Source of the DNA: Cyclobacteriaceae bacterium
GTDB taxonomy: Bacteria > Bacteroidota > Bacteroidia > Cytophagales > Cyclobacteriaceae
DNA length: 64,000 nt
Direction of reading: 5' to 3'
Assembly: GCA_022842845.1 (NCBI GenBank)
Contig: JALHOT010000004.1
Coordinates: 1 to 64,000 of the forward strand
The translations under genes were made by a program, and so were the position numbers. The notes under the pieces are model-generated. The model was given only the letters and a program-made list of their open reading frames with translations, did not search any database and was not told the origin of the DNA. The number at the start of each line of letters is the position of its first letter. Position 1 is the first letter of the stretch. Positions 13,995-24,564 of this stretch are shown here, in pieces.

Positions 13995-16907
13995 ATGTTG
14001 CGATTTTGGACAGTCCTTTTTTTTGTAAGCCTTTGTGCCACTTTTTCTGCCTTTGCCACACACCTGCGGGCAGGGGAGATAACCGTGGTGCGCGACAATT
14101 GTGCGAGTTTAACCTTTACCATCACGGTTACGGTATATACCGATACAGAATCTTCTGTTGTTTTTGGAGGGGAACAATCGCTGGGTCTTGATGTGCTCGA
14201 CTTTGGCGATGGTACGCGTTTCATCATTCCCGAAACCCCCAGCATTGCCAGACCCGACTTAGGGGAGGACATAGGAGTCGCTTCTTTTACCATACAACAT
14301 ACCTATGGAGGACCGGGCCGTTATCTGATTTCTTACAAGGAGCCTAACCGCAACGATAAGGTCTTGAATATGGTCAACTCGGTATTGACAACCTTTTATA
14401 TAGAAACAGAAATTAATATCGATCCATTCCTGGGTTGTAATAACACACCTAAATTATTGATTGCCCCTGTGGATAAGGGCTGTACGGGTGTGGCTTTTCA
14501 ACACAACCCCGGTGCCTTCGATCCGGATGGCGATAGCCTCTCCTATGTGCTGGTAGTGCCTTTCAGAGACAGAAACGCGACTGTAACCGGATACCGTGAT
14601 CCTAATAACAGAGAATTTTATGCTGGCAATTATAACACGGCTAACGAAAATCTAAATGGCCCTCCTACATTTTCCATCAATCCAATAACAGGTACCATTA
14701 GCTGGGATGCCCCGGGTTTTCAGGGCGAATACAACATTGCTTTTCACATTATTGAGTGGAGGCAAATCAATGGGGAATGGGTGAAGCTTGGTTATGTAAG
14801 ACGCGACATGCAAATCGTCATCGATGAATGCGACAATGAGCGCCCAGACTTAATCATACCCAATGATACCTGCGTGGTGGCGGGTACTTTATTGGATGTT
14901 ACTATTTTTGGTATTGATGCAGACAACAATAATGTGAAGATTGAAGCCTTCAGCGAAATTTTCGGTTCGACTTTTACCAGTCCTGCATCGGTTTCTCCAT
15001 TTCCGGCTGTCTTTCAACCGGTAGTTCCTAAGCCAGCCGAATTAACTTTTCAATGGAATACGGTTTGCGATCATGTTAAAGACCAGCCTTACCAAATTGT
15101 TTTCAAGATTACCGACCGTGGTCAGCCCAACCTGGTAACCTTTAAAACATGGTTTGTAACTGTAGTGGGGCCACCGCCCGTCTGGGATCAGGCCAATGTT
15201 GACTTTGCCAAACGACATGTCACCCTCCGCTGGGATGACTATGCCTGTGATAATGCTTCTACGATTCAGGTATGGAGGCGGGTTGATTCTTTTCCATTTA
15301 CACCGGCCAATTGCGAAACAGGTATACCGCCTTCTCTTGGTTATGAATTGATTGGGGAAGTGCCTGCTACCGCTACTGCTTATACGGATACGAATAAGGG
15401 ACAAGGTTTATCAGTAGGGGCAGAATATTGTTATCGCCTGGTGGCACTCTTTCCCTTGCCGAGGGGCGGTGAGAGCTTTGTGTCAGAAGAAATTTGCATT
15501 GATCCTATCCTGGCCGATGCCCCGGTTATTACGCACGTTACCGTTGAAAAGACAGGTGAGAATGATGGACAAATCAGGGTTAGCTGGCGCAAGCCGTTTC
15601 AAATAGATCCGGTGCAGTTTCCACCTCCCTATCAATACAAAGTGTGGCGTTCAGAGGGCTTTACGGGCACAAAACCCTGGGTGGCCATCAGTGCAGGCAC
15701 TACCTCCGATACCACGGCTGTTGATAATGGCATTAATACCCTGGATAAAACCTACAGCTACCATGTTGTTCTGTATGCAGCCACCCTTAACAATATAAAT
15801 CCTGCCCCCGTAGACACCTCCGCTTCTGCTAGTCAGGTAAGGTTGGAAGTACAGTCGGGCGATCAACTCTTGAATCTTTCCTGGCAAGCCTTTACCCCTT
15901 GGTCTAATATATCGCAGGCTTTTCCTTTGCACGACATTTACAGAGGAGGAGAAGGATCTACAGAAGCAGCGGGCCTTACCTTGCTGCAACAGGTTAATGT
16001 AACGCTGGGTGGTTTGGTCTACACCGATCCTGGTTCTGGCAATCCTCCTTTGTCAAAAGATCAAGTGTATTGTTACCGGGTGATGACGAGGGGAACTTAT
16101 GGAAATCCGGCCATTGCCGAGCCACTGACGAATTACTCACAAATTGTTTGTGCTCAGCCTGCTGATGATGAGCCTCCTGTTTGTGTGCCTGAACCTGTGC
16201 TGGTGAACGTCCTTTCATGCGAAGAGTTCTTTGCTGACCAATCCACCTGCAGAATCAATACTTTCTCCAATGAAATTCGCTGGAACCGCGCAACTACCAG
16301 AGAGTGCGAGGGCGATGTGTTGGGTTATAAAGTGTATGCTGCCAGCGGCCCTGATGGCGAATTCGTGCCTGTGTTGATTAATGGCCAAACCTTCACCAGA
16401 GATACAGTATTTGTGGACACCAACCTCAATTCTTTTGCGCGTTGCTACAAAGTGTCAGTCATCGATCGTTCGGGTAATGAAAGTGAATTGAGCGAAGCGA
16501 TTTGTAACGATAATTGTCCTTATTACGAATTACCGAATGTGTTTACGCCCAATGGTGATGGTTGTAATGATGTTTTCAGCGCCTTTAGCGATCGCGATAG
16601 TGGCGGAGAAGAAAGTCCGGGGGGAACTGCAGGCTGCCAGCCTTCTGATAAAACCCGCTGCGCGCGCTTTGTTGAGAAGGTAATTTTCAGGGTTTATAAC
16701 CGCTGGGGTGTTGAAGTATACTACTACGAATCTGTAGAAGGAGATTCGATTGATAAAACGATTTATATTGATTGGGATGGCCGCGAGAACAATGGATCGC
16801 GGCTGGCCTCAGGCATCTATTTCTATGCAGCGGATGTCACCTTCAATACCATCAACCCGGATACACGCAATCAAACCATTAAAGGTTGGGTACACCTGAT
16901 ACGCTAA
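13995..16907 (+). CDS. T9SS type B cargo: large secreted protein with gliding-motility C-terminal domain
   Basis: A 970-aa exported protein. A signal peptide (about 1-21) is followed by ATHLRAGEITV, a start shared by many large Cytophagales surface proteins. The middle holds Ig-like or cadherin-like segments and at least two fibronectin III-like domains (about 395-500 and 510-610, with VTLRW and RVSWRKP strands). The last 130 residues are the type B T9SS sorting domain: LPNVFTPNGDGCNDVF, VYNRWGVEVY, DWDGRENNG and ASGIYFY. It should be exported by the Sec system, then passed across the outer membrane by T9SS. Likely an adhesin-like surface protein. An imperfect hairpin GTTTC-GTTA-GAAAC lies near 13925, upstream of the start. 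Confidence 0.88.
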   Translation: MLRFWTVLFFVSLCATFSAFATHLRAGEITVVRDNCASLTFTITVTVYTDTESSVVFGGEQSLGLDVLDFGDGTRFIIPETPSIARPDLGEDIGVASFTIQHTYGGPGRYLISYKEPNRNDKVLNMVNSVLTTFYIETEINIDPFLGCNNTPKLLIAPVDKGCTGVAFQHNPGAFDPDGDSLSYVLVVPFRDRNATVTGYRDPNNREFYAGNYNTANENLNGPPTFSINPITGTISWDAPGFQGEYNIAFHIIEWRQINGEWVKLGYVRRDMQIVIDECDNERPDLIIPNDTCVVAGTLLDVTIFGIDADNNNVKIEAFSEIFGSTFTSPASVSPFPAVFQPVVPKPAELTFQWNTVCDHVKDQPYQIVFKITDRGQPNLVTFKTWFVTVVGPPPVWDQANVDFAKRHVTLRWDDYACDNASTIQVWRRVDSFPFTPANCETGIPPSLGYELIGEVPATATAYTDTNKGQGLSVGAEYCYRLVALFPLPRGGESFVSEEICIDPILADAPVITHVTVEKTGENDGQIRVSWRKPFQIDPVQFPPPYQYKVWRSEGFTGTKPWVAISAGTTSDTTAVDNGINTLDKTYSYHVVLYAATLNNINPAPVDTSASASQVRLEVQSGDQLLNLSWQAFTPWSNISQAFPLHDIYRGGEGSTEAAGLTLLQQVNVTLGGLVYTDPGSGNPPLSKDQVYCYRVMTRGTYGNPAIAEPLTNYSQIVCAQPADDEPPVCVPEPVLVNVLSCEEFFADQSTCRINTFSNEIRWNRATTRECEGDVLGYKVYAASGPDGEFVPVLINGQTFTRDTVFVDTNLNSFARCYKVSVIDRSGNESELSEAICNDNCPYYELPNVFTPNGDGCNDVFSAFSDRDSGGEESPGGTAGCQPSDKTRCARFVEKVIFRVYNRWGVEVYYYESVEGDSIDKTIYIDWDGRENNGSRLASGIYFYAADVTFNTINPDTRNQTIKGWVHLIR

Positions 16908-17305
16908 AAGATCAACAAGCAATCATCTTATTTGATGGTGTTTGCAATCTGTGCAATGCCTCAGTACAGTTTGTACTGAAACGCGATAGGCATGCGCGCT
17001 TTCAGTTTGCTTCACTGCAATCAGCTATTGGTACGCAATTGCGTTTGCAGCATGGCCTCGGCACGGCTGTTGAAAGCATCGTGCTGATTCAGGCAGATAA
17101 ATGCTTGACAAAAAGTGATGCAGCCCTGGAAATTGCAAGGCACCTGAACCGCTTGTGGCCACTGTGTTATGGCTTTAAAATTATTCCCCGCTTTTTGCGC
17201 GATGCCCTATATGATCTGATTGCCCGTAACCGCTATCGCTTATTTGGCAAACGCGATGCCTGCCTAATACCCTCACCCCAATGGAAGAAGCGCTTTCTGG
17301 ATTAA
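16886..17305 (+). CDS. DCC-family (DUF393) thiol-disulfide oxidoreductase-like protein
   Basis: A 139-aa protein with the family's defining motif FDGVCNLCN (DxxCxxC) near residues 16-24 and the R-D-R segment just after it. Members are predicted thioredoxin-like redox proteins of unknown substrate. The best start is TTG at 16886, which overlaps the T9SS gene by 22 bases; I see no ATG between it and the motif. The overlap suggests coupled translation with the upstream gene, although no functional link is obvious. Confidence 0.82.
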   Translation: MGTPDTLKDQQAIILFDGVCNLCNASVQFVLKRDRHARFQFASLQSAIGTQLRLQHGLGTAVESIVLIQADKCLTKSDAALEIARHLNRLWPLCYGFKIIPRFLRDALYDLIARNRYRLFGKRDACLIPSPQWKKRFLD

Positions 17306-17364
17306 GTGATTTCAAAAAGGATGCTTAATTTGGCACCCGAATTCAAACACAGAACCTAAACACA

Positions 17365-18240
17365 ATGAAAGCATACATTTTTCCCGGACAGGGGGCACAG
17401 TTTACCGGCATGGGTAAAGATTTATACGAATCCAGTGCCAAGGCAAAACAGCTTTTTGATGAAGCCAACGATATTCTTGGATTTGATATCAAGTCAATCA
17501 TGTTCAATGGTACGGCTGATGAATTGAAGCAAACCAAAGTAACGCAGCCCGCTGTTTTCATTCATTCGGTAGCGGTGGCGCTCTCTAGCGATTCTTTTAC
17601 ACCCGACATGGTAGCAGGTCATTCATTGGGTGAATTCTCATCGCTGGTGGCTAATGGTACTTTGTCTTTTAAAGATGGTTTGACATTGGTAAGCAAGCGT
17701 GCACAAGCCATGCAGCGTGCCTGCGAAATCAATCCGTCTACTATGGCTGCTATCTTAGGCCTGGATGATGTGAAGGTAGAAGAAATCTGTGCCTCTATTA
17801 CCGATGAGGTGGTGGTGGCCGCCAATTATAACTGTCCTGGCCAGTTAGTGATTTCAGGCTCTCTCAAGGGCATTGAAATAGCCTGCGAAAAAATGAAAGC
17901 TGCCGGTGCGAAACGCGCGATGGTATTGCAGGTAGGGGGGGCGTTTCACTCTCCGTTAATGGAACCTGCGCGCGAAGAATTGGCTGCTGCCATTGAAGCA
18001 ACAAATTTTAGTAAACCATTGTGTCCGGTTTACCAAAATGTGGATGCAAAGGCTGCCAGTGATGTAGCTACAATCAAAAAAAATCTGGTATCTCAATTAA
18101 CAGCGCCTGTGCGTTGGACACAGTCTGTGCAAAATATGACAGCAGCCGGTGCCAAAACGTATATCGAATGTGGGCCGGGTAAAGTGCTGCAAGGACTTGT
18201 TAAGAAAATATCTCCAGAAGCAGAAGCGATGAGCCTTTAA
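17365..18240 (+). CDS. fabD: Malonyl-CoA:ACP transacylase
   Basis: A 291-aa cytosolic enzyme that loads malonyl groups from CoA onto acyl carrier protein for fatty acid synthesis. GQGAQFTGMG is at the N-terminus, the nucleophile elbow is GHSLGEF with Ser87, the Arg side is KRAQAMQ, and the catalytic His is His195 in GGAFHSPLM. Length is normal for the family. It lies 59 bases downstream of the DCC gene and converges with folK, the two stop regions overlapping by four bases. Confidence 0.95.
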   Translation: MKAYIFPGQGAQFTGMGKDLYESSAKAKQLFDEANDILGFDIKSIMFNGTADELKQTKVTQPAVFIHSVAVALSSDSFTPDMVAGHSLGEFSSLVANGTLSFKDGLTLVSKRAQAMQRACEINPSTMAAILGLDDVKVEEICASITDEVVVAANYNCPGQLVISGSLKGIEIACEKMKAAGAKRAMVLQVGGAFHSPLMEPAREELAAAIEATNFSKPLCPVYQNVDAKAASDVATIKKNLVSQLTAPVRWTQSVQNMTAAGAKTYIECGPGKVLQGLVKKISPEAEAMSL

Positions 18241-18719
18241 GGCAAACGCTTTACAGGAAGAGAGTCAGTACAAGCAGCCAGCAAAGCCTCGTTGCTCAAC
18301 AATAGCACCGGATGAATAAAATCTGGTGCTATTTCGTTTAAGGGGCTTAATACAAAACGCCTGCTGGCAATGCCTTTATGCGGGATGCTGAGTGTGGCAC
18401 CTTCAACAATCTGGTAGCCGTAGTAGAGTATGTCGATATCTATGGAACGTTCGCCCCACTTTTCTTTGCGTATTCTGCCCATATGCTGTTCAATGGCCAA
18501 TACGGTATGTAACAAAGCTTCGGGCGACAGCGCTGTATTGATCTCTATTACCTGGTTAAAGAAATCTGGCTGGTCCACTTTGCCCCAGGCAGCGGTTTGG
18601 TACACAGATGATTGTCGAAGGATTTGACCACAGGCTTGTTCAATTTGTTGCGCAGCGCTACTCAGGTTGGCTATGCGATCACCTAAATTGCTTCCTGTCT
18701 GTAAAAAAACTCCTTCCAT
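18237..18719 (-). CDS. folK: 2-amino-4-hydroxy-6-hydroxymethyldihydropteridine pyrophosphokinase (HPPK)
   Basis: A 160-aa enzyme that transfers pyrophosphate from ATP to hydroxymethyl-dihydropterin in folate synthesis. TGSNLGDR is at residues 8-15, and the signature GRIRKEKWGERSIDIDILYY (about 101-120) supplies the ATP and Mg2+ ligands (the two Asp of DID). It ends with the normal HPPK closing region RRFVLSPLNEIAPD. It is transcribed towards fabD and overlaps it by four bases. It starts 80 bases from the divergent sppA gene. Confidence 0.93.
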   Translation of the reverse strand: MEGVFLQTGSNLGDRIANLSSAAQQIEQACGQILRQSSVYQTAAWGKVDQPDFFNQVIEINTALSPEALLHTVLAIEQHMGRIRKEKWGERSIDIDILYYGYQIVEGATLSIPHKGIASRRFVLSPLNEIAPDFIHPVLLLSNEALLAACTDSLPVKRLP

Positions 18720-18747
18720 CCTGTAATTATGGGCACTGTAAACATAC

Positions 18748-18780
18748 TTTTTTATTCCATAAGGGCATTCCTTATTTTTG
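18748..18780 (+). promoter_or_regulatory. Bacteroidota-type promoter of sppA
   Basis: TATTTTTG at 18773-18780 fits the -7 box TAnnTTTG, and a T-run (18748-18753) about 19 bases before it can serve as the -33 element. The sppA ATG follows 20 bases later. Confidence 0.55.
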
Positions 18781-18799
18781 AAACTTAAATTTTCTGACT

Positions 18800-20551
18800 A
18801 TGGGTTTTTGGAAGAGTTTTTTCGCGACACTGCTCGCATTGTTTGTTTTTTCGATCATTTCCTTTTTCCTGATGATAGGCATCATTGGTGCACTTTCTGC
18901 TGAGCAGGAAGTAGCCTTGGCCGATAATTCTGTACTGCGTTTAAACCTGGATGCTCAGATTAAGGAGCAACAAGTGGATAATCCCTTTGAAGGTATTCCG
19001 GTGCTTGGGGGCGAAATACTTTCTGTTGGTTTGATTGAACTGAAAGAGGCTATTCGTGAGGCGAAGAATGATCCTAAGATAAAGGGTATCTACATCAACA
19101 TCAGTTACCCGATGACAGGTTACGCAACGCTGGAGGAGATACGTCTATCCTTGCTTGATTTTAAGAGTAGTGGCAAGTGGGTAGTAACCTACAGCGAGAT
19201 GATGTCCGAACCTGCCTATTACCTCGCGTCAGTTTCAGATAAAGTTTATCTCCATCCTATTGGTGATGTGGAATGGAATGGTTTGGCCATCGAAGTATCT
19301 TTCTTTAAAAGAATGTTTGAGAAACTTGAAATTAAGCCTGAAGTATTTCGTGTTGGGGAGTTCAAGAGTGCTGTTGAACCTTTTATGCTCGATAAAATGA
19401 GCGCAGAGAACAGACTGCAGCTCACAGAAACCATCAACTCTATTTACGATTACATGGTAACGCAAGTGTCTGCGGCACGTGGCATTGATAAAGCCAAGTT
19501 GAAAGAGATGTCTGATAAAATGCTCGTGCGCAACGCGCAACAAGCTGTCGAGTATGGCCTGGTAGATTCATTGCTATATGAAGATGAACTCAATGCAGAA
19601 CTTAAAGGCCGCTTAGGGCTTGGTGAAAGCGATGATATCAAATTTGTGAAACTGAATAAGTACCGCAAGACCTATTCAACGTATAAATCTTCTAAGAATG
19701 AAGTAGCGGTGATCGTAGGTGATGGCGAGATCATGCCAGGCAAGGGCGATGAAAACACCATTGGTGGTGACAAGTTTGCAGAAGAAGTACGCAAAGCCCG
19801 CGAGAATGATAAAGTAAAAGCCATTGTTATCCGTGTTAATTCTCCTGGCGGAAGCTTTCAGGCATCAGATGTAATGTGGCGCGAAATTTCTTTGGCGACC
19901 AAGGTAAAACCTGTGATTGCTTCTATGGGGGATTATGCTGCCTCAGGTGGTTATTACATGGCCATGGCTTGCGACACCATCGTGGCGCAGCCGCACACCA
20001 TCACTGGCTCTATCGGTATTTTCAGCGTTCTATTCGATGCCAGCGCTTTAATGACTAACAAGCTGGGCATTACCACTGAGCAAATCAAAACAGGTGAGTT
20101 TGGTGAGATGATCACCATCAGCCGATCACTTACTGATGCGGAGAAAGCCGTATGGCAACGCAAGACAGAAGAAGGCTATGAAGTATTCACGGGCAAGGCG
20201 GCAGCCGGCAGAAACATGGATGTAGAGGAATTGAAGAAAGTAGCCTCTGGTCGTGTATGGACAGGGACGCAAGCAAAAGAACGTGGCCTGGTAGATGTAC
20301 TCGGTAATTTTGATGATGCCATTGCACTGGCGGCTAAGGCTGCTGGTATTGAAGACGATTACAAAGTGAAATACTATCCGCGCAAGCAACCATTCTTTGC
20401 AGAGTTGATGTCACAACTAGAGGAAAATGCTAAAGTAAATGCCTTGAAGGAAGAATTAGGTGTATATTATCCTATGTACTTGCAATTACAACGTGTACAA
20501 CAACTGCACGGTATGCAAGCACGCATTCCTTACGAACTATCTATTCACTAA
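18800..20551 (+). CDS. sppA: Signal peptide peptidase SppA, 67K type
   Basis: A 583-aa membrane-anchored serine protease that degrades leftover signal peptides. One membrane segment lies at about 8-32, then two tandem S49/ClpP-like domains. The catalytic Lys is Lys189 (GEFKSAVEPF) in the first domain and the nucleophile is Ser404 (TGSIGIF) in the second, the Lys/Ser split arrangement of the long SppA. The oxyanion segment NSPGGSFQAS precedes the Ser. Length is typical. bioB starts 21 bases after the stop, so the two may share a transcript. Confidence 0.95.
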   Translation: MGFWKSFFATLLALFVFSIISFFLMIGIIGALSAEQEVALADNSVLRLNLDAQIKEQQVDNPFEGIPVLGGEILSVGLIELKEAIREAKNDPKIKGIYINISYPMTGYATLEEIRLSLLDFKSSGKWVVTYSEMMSEPAYYLASVSDKVYLHPIGDVEWNGLAIEVSFFKRMFEKLEIKPEVFRVGEFKSAVEPFMLDKMSAENRLQLTETINSIYDYMVTQVSAARGIDKAKLKEMSDKMLVRNAQQAVEYGLVDSLLYEDELNAELKGRLGLGESDDIKFVKLNKYRKTYSTYKSSKNEVAVIVGDGEIMPGKGDENTIGGDKFAEEVRKARENDKVKAIVIRVNSPGGSFQASDVMWREISLATKVKPVIASMGDYAASGGYYMAMACDTIVAQPHTITGSIGIFSVLFDASALMTNKLGITTEQIKTGEFGEMITISRSLTDAEKAVWQRKTEEGYEVFTGKAAAGRNMDVEELKKVASGRVWTGTQAKERGLVDVLGNFDDAIALAAKAAGIEDDYKVKYYPRKQPFFAELMSQLEENAKVNALKEELGVYYPMYLQLQRVQQLHGMQARIPYELSIH

Positions 20552-20572
20552 GCCCATTTTAATCCCCTATTC

Positions 20573-21559
20573 ATGACTTTCATTCGAAACAACTGGACTA
20601 AACAGGAAATTGAAGCGATCTATAATAAACCCGTGCTGGATTTAATCTATGAGGCAGCTACTGTGCATCGCGCTTTTCATGAAGCCAATGAAGTACAGGT
20701 GTGTACGCTTTTGTCAGTAAAAACAGGCGGTTGCCCTGAAGACTGTGCTTATTGTCCTCAGGCCGCACGCTATCATACCGATGTAAAAGTGCAGAAGTTG
20801 ATGGAGGTGGATGAAGTAATCAATAAAGCACTGGAAGCAAAAGAATCAGGCAGCACACGCTTTTGCATGGGAGCAGCCTGGCGCGAAGTACGCGACAATC
20901 GCGACTTTGATAAAGTGCTGGAGATGGTCAAAGGTGTTAACAGTATGGGCATGGAGGTGTGTTGCACTTTGGGTATGCTCACACCAGAACAAGCCTTAAA
21001 ACTAAAGGAGGCGGGATTGTATGCTTATAATCACAACTTAGATACAAGCGAAGAATTTTATAACGACATTATCACCACACGTAACTATGGCGATCGCCTG
21101 GATACGCTTGAGAATGTCCGCTCAGCAAAAATTTCTGTTTGCTCTGGTGGTATTATTGGTATGGGCGAAAAGGAAGGTGACCGCATTGGTATGTTGCACA
21201 CACTGGCAACTTTGCCGGAACATCCTGAGTCGGTTCCGGTGAATGCACTGGTGCCCGTTGAAGGCACACCGCTTGAAGATCAGGAGAAGGTGTCGGTATG
21301 GGAAATGGTCAGGATGATCGCCACTGCGCGCATCATTATGCCGAAGGCCATGGTACGCTTATCAGCAGGGCGTGTGCGCATGACACTCGAAGAACAAGCC
21401 TTGTGTTTTATGGCGGGCGCTAATAGCATTTTTGCGGGCGACAAACTTTTAACGACTCCTAACCCGGCTTATGTGCAGGATAAAGAGATGTTCCAGATTT
21501 TGCAATTAAGTCCAAGACCTTCACACAAAGACAGTTTCCAAAAAGTACCTGTATTATAG
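20573..21559 (+). CDS. bioB: Biotin synthase
   Basis: A 328-aa radical-SAM enzyme that inserts sulfur into dethiobiotin. The SAM-cluster cysteines are Cys54, Cys58 and Cys61 in [10 protein letters not shown], matching the usual positions. Other family blocks are [26 protein letters not shown], and LSAGR with the Arg that helps bind the second iron-sulfur cluster. No other bio gene is near, and no BirA operator or riboswitch is visible. A strong terminator follows at 21579. Confidence 0.96.
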   Translation: MTFIRNNWTKQEIEAIYNKPVLDLIYEAATVHRAFHEANEVQVCTLLSVKTGGCPEDCAYCPQAARYHTDVKVQKLMEVDEVINKALEAKESGSTRFCMGAAWREVRDNRDFDKVLEMVKGVNSMGMEVCCTLGMLTPEQALKLKEAGLYAYNHNLDTSEEFYNDIITTRNYGDRLDTLENVRSAKISVCSGGIIGMGEKEGDRIGMLHTLATLPEHPESVPVNALVPVEGTPLEDQEKVSVWEMVRMIATARIIMPKAMVRLSAGRVRMTLEEQALCFMAGANSIFAGDKLLTTPNPAYVQDKEMFQILQLSPRPSHKDSFQKVPVL

Positions 21560-21578
21560 TGAAGCTTGTACCGGTGTC

Positions 21579-21616
21579 AAAGGCCTTTCATCGCAAAGAT
21601 GAAAGGCCTTTTATTT
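21579..21616 (+). terminator. Intrinsic terminator after bioB
   Basis: A 14-bp perfect stem AAAGGCCTTTCATC / GATGAAAGGCCTTT with a five-base loop, followed by TATTTT. It starts 19 bases after the bioB stop. Confidence 0.88.
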
Positions 21617-21706
21617 TATAAAGACGAACTTAAAGACTTGCCCTGAAAGCCTTTTAGATTCATTTTTTTACTGCCTCAATCTTACGATCTTTGCACTTTA
21701 TACACC

Positions 21707-23806
21707 ATGAGCAAGAAAGATTTTAAACGCTATACCGTTACTGCGGCTTTGCCTTATGCAAACGGACCAATTCATATCGGACATATTGCAGGCGCCTATC
21801 TACCGGCTGATACCTACGTGCGCTACTTGCGTTTGAAGGGTGAAGACGTGGCTTTTGTTTGTGGTTCTGATGAGCATGGTGTAGCCATAACGATTGGTGC
21901 CAAAAAAGAAGGAGTGAGTCCGAAGGCTTTTGTTGATAAGTACCATGAGTTGATGAAAAAGGCATTTCAGGATTTTGGTATTTCCTTCGATATCTACTCA
22001 CGTACGTCCAATAAGATTCATTACGAAACAGCACAGGCTTTCTTCAAAACCATCGATGCGCAAAACATCTTTTTAGAGGAAACTTCTGATCAATATTTTG
22101 ATGAGCAGGAGGGTATCTTCCTGGCCGATCGTTACATCGCAGGTACTTGCCCCAACTGTGGGCACACCAATGCTTATGGCGATCAGTGTGAAAAGTGTGG
22201 TACTAGTTTAAGCCCCAGGCAACTCATCAATCCCCGCTCTACTGTATCGGGCAATACGCCTGTATTAAAGCCAACCAAGCATTGGTATTTTCCTTTAGAT
22301 AAGTTTGAAGGTTGGTTAAAAGAATGGCTGCTTGAAGGTCACAAGGATGATTGGAAGACCAATGTTTACGGACAGTGCCGATCATGGATTGAACAAGGCT
22401 TGCAACCGCGCTCCATAACCCGCGACTTAGAGTGGGGTATACCCGTGCCACGCGAAGATGGAAAGGGAAAAGTATTGTATGTATGGTTCGATGCGCCCAT
22501 CGGCTACATATCTGCTACGAAAGAATTAAAAGGGGCTGATTGGGAGAAGTATTGGAAGGATAAGGATACAAGACTGATTCACTTCATCGGCAAAGACAAT
22601 ATTGTATTTCATTGCATCATCTTCCCGGCTATGCTCAAAGCAGAAGGCAGTTTTATTCTGCCCGACAATGTGCCTGCCAATGAATTCCTGAATTTGGAAG
22701 GTGATAAGATTTCTACTTCCCGTAATCATGCCGTATGGCTGCATGAATACTTACAGGATTTTCCGGGCAGAAGAGATGAGTTGCGTTACATGCTGACCTC
22801 GATCTCTCCGGAGACGAAGGATGCAGATTTTACCTGGAAAGATTATCAACAAAAAGTAAACAGTGAGCTGGTGGCCATTCTCGGTAATTTTGTAAACCGT
22901 GTGATGGTGCTGACCTGGAAATTCTTTGAAGGTAAAGTACCATCAGCCCATGAGTTGCCTAACACTAACGAGAAACGAAAACGTATTCTTGATTTATACA
23001 ATCAGGCCCACACAGATTTAAGTAAGTCAGTTATCGACATGGCAGCTGCCTTGGATGATTTCCGCTTCAGAGAAGCGCAGTTTCACATGATGAATCTGGC
23101 ACGTGTGGGTAATAAGTTTTTAGCAGACACTGAGCCCTGGAAATTAGCCAAGGAAGATATGGAAGCTGTTGGCTGTATTATGAATTATGCCCTAACAGTG
23201 GTGGGTAACATTGCTATTGCCTGCGAACCTTTCTTACCTGATACAGCTAAAAATATCAGCGCCCAGCTAAACCAAGACCTTACAGCAGCAGCCGTGAAGT
23301 TTTGGAAAGAAAAAACATTGGTAGAGCCGGTGGTCCCAGGCCACGTGTTGAGTGCTGCGAGCCTTTTATTCAAGAATGTAGAAGATATTGAGATAGAACA
23401 GCAAGTAGAAAAATTAAAAAAGAGTAAACCATCAGCCATGTCAACACCCGTAGCTGAAAATCCTGTACCCCCGTTAAAGCCAACCATTACCTTCGATGAT
23501 TTTGCCAAGCTTGATATTCGCATTGGCACTATTAAGGCTGCAGAGAAAATGGAGAAGTCGGATAAACTGTTAAAGTTAACCGTAGATAGTGGTGTGGATG
23601 TGCGCACTATCTTAAGTGGTATTGCCAAGTATTACACTGCTGAAGAAATGGTGGGCAAGCAAGTTACTTTTATTGCCAATCTTGCTCCGCGTAAAATGAT
23701 GGGCATAGAATCGCAGGGCATGATTTTAATGGCAGAAGATGGTGATGGCAAACTACGCTTATTGCAACCCAACGAAGTAGTAAGACCTGGCTCTGCCGTT
23801 AGTTAA
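21707..23806 (+). CDS. metG: Methionyl-tRNA synthetase with C-terminal tRNA-binding domain
   Basis: A 699-aa class I aminoacyl-tRNA synthetase. The HIGH motif is in [11 protein letters not shown] (near residue 23) and the KMSKS loop appears as KISTSRN (near 336). A four-Cys zinc knuckle CPNCGH ... CEKCGT is at about 148-165, the anticodon-binding helices lie about 390-560, and after a linker a C-terminal EMAP-II/Trbp-like domain (about 590-699: [14 protein letters not shown] and [15 protein letters not shown]) supports dimers and tRNA binding. An ATCTTTGC box just upstream of the ATG resembles the -7 promoter element. Confidence 0.96.
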   Translation: MSKKDFKRYTVTAALPYANGPIHIGHIAGAYLPADTYVRYLRLKGEDVAFVCGSDEHGVAITIGAKKEGVSPKAFVDKYHELMKKAFQDFGISFDIYSRTSNKIHYETAQAFFKTIDAQNIFLEETSDQYFDEQEGIFLADRYIAGTCPNCGHTNAYGDQCEKCGTSLSPRQLINPRSTVSGNTPVLKPTKHWYFPLDKFEGWLKEWLLEGHKDDWKTNVYGQCRSWIEQGLQPRSITRDLEWGIPVPREDGKGKVLYVWFDAPIGYISATKELKGADWEKYWKDKDTRLIHFIGKDNIVFHCIIFPAMLKAEGSFILPDNVPANEFLNLEGDKISTSRNHAVWLHEYLQDFPGRRDELRYMLTSISPETKDADFTWKDYQQKVNSELVAILGNFVNRVMVLTWKFFEGKVPSAHELPNTNEKRKRILDLYNQAHTDLSKSVIDMAAALDDFRFREAQFHMMNLARVGNKFLADTEPWKLAKEDMEAVGCIMNYALTVVGNIAIACEPFLPDTAKNISAQLNQDLTAAAVKFWKEKTLVEPVVPGHVLSAASLLFKNVEDIEIEQQVEKLKKSKPSAMSTPVAENPVPPLKPTITFDDFAKLDIRIGTIKAAEKMEKSDKLLKLTVDSGVDVRTILSGIAKYYTAEEMVGKQVTFIANLAPRKMMGIESQGMILMAEDGDGKLRLLQPNEVVRPGSAVS

Positions 23807-23820
23807 GAATGTAGGATTTC

Positions 23821-23896
23821 AAATTTCAGATTCAAGATTGATTTTTAACTAAACCTTGTCTTAGTTCTGAGATTTCAAATCTTGAATTTGAAATTT
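23821..23896. terminator. Long inverted repeat between metG and pth
   Basis: Arms AAATTTCAGATTCAAGATT (23821-23839) and AATCTTGAATTTGAAATTT (23878-23896) pair over 19 bases with one mismatch around a 38-base loop. It lies between convergent genes and can act as a bidirectional terminator. Its AAATTTCAAATT words resemble the dispersed TCAAAT repeats elsewhere in the window. Confidence 0.5.
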
Positions 23897-24456
23897 TATT
23901 GATTGAACTGGGTCATGGTATTGGCTATGCCGCCTGTGCAGAACGAGAGCACCATCTCATTGGCGCGATCCATCACAAATGGCAGTTCTTTAAATTCGGC
24001 ATCACTGAATCTGCTCAACACAAAATCTACCTGTTGGCCTTTTCCAAAATCATTGCCTATACCAAAACGCAGTCTGGGATACTCCTGGCCTCCGCATAAT
24101 TGCTCGATATTCTTTAATCCGTTATGACCTGCTGCACTACCTTTAGGCCGCATGCGCAAAGTGCCAAAGGGCAGTGCGAGGTCATCAACAACCACCAATA
24201 GATTTTCTTTTGGAATAGCAAGTTCCTGCATCCAGTAAGCGATGGCCTTGCCACTCAGGTTCATGTAGGTAGTAGGCTTGATCAAGTGTAGCGTGCGACC
24301 TTTGTGTTTCAGTTCTGTTTTGTAAGCATGTCTTTCCAGGCTGAAATCAACTTTGAATTGTTCTGCGAGGCGTTCAAGCACCAGAAAGCCAATGTTGTGG
24401 CGGGTGAGTTCATATTCAGGGCCGATATTTCCAAGACCCGCAATTAAGTATTTCAT
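23896..24456 (-). CDS. pth: Peptidyl-tRNA hydrolase
   Basis: A 186-aa enzyme that frees tRNA from peptidyl-tRNA dropped by stalled ribosomes. Family signatures: [18 protein letters not shown] with the catalytic His20, [10 protein letters not shown] (about 60-69), [11 protein letters not shown] and [10 protein letters not shown]. Length is standard. It follows rplY on the same strand; the order prs, rplY/ctc, pth is common in bacteria. A terminator lies between rplY and pth, so pth may depend partly on its own promoter. Confidence 0.95.
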   Translation of the reverse strand: MKYLIAGLGNIGPEYELTRHNIGFLVLERLAEQFKVDFSLERHAYKTELKHKGRTLHLIKPTTYMNLSGKAIAYWMQELAIPKENLLVVVDDLALPFGTLRMRPKGSAAGHNGLKNIEQLCGGQEYPRLRFGIGNDFGKGQQVDFVLSRFSDAEFKELPFVMDRANEMVLSFCTGGIANTMTQFNQ

Positions 24457-24510
24457 AGTGATGGCCCTTCGGGGAGGCTAATGTGATGGTAAGGTAAAAA
24501 CTATTAAAAC

Positions 24511-24544
24511 AAAAATCCCTCCCGATAACTCAGGAGGGATTTAG
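24511..24544 (-). terminator. Intrinsic terminator after rplY
   Basis: Read leftward: AAATCCCTCC / GGAGGGATTT stem with a ten-base loop, then TTTTGTTTTAA. It begins 21 bases past the rplY stop. Confidence 0.85.
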
Positions 24545-24564
24545 AAATAAAATTGTCTACTTGA

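Noticed and set aside
20552-20572. Regulatory element or riboswitch before bioB
   Set aside because: Only 21 bases separate it from sppA, too short for such an element.
22239-23628. Minus-strand frames inside metG (70 and 147 codons)
   Set aside because: They lie opposite a fully conserved aminoacyl-tRNA synthetase and have no motif.
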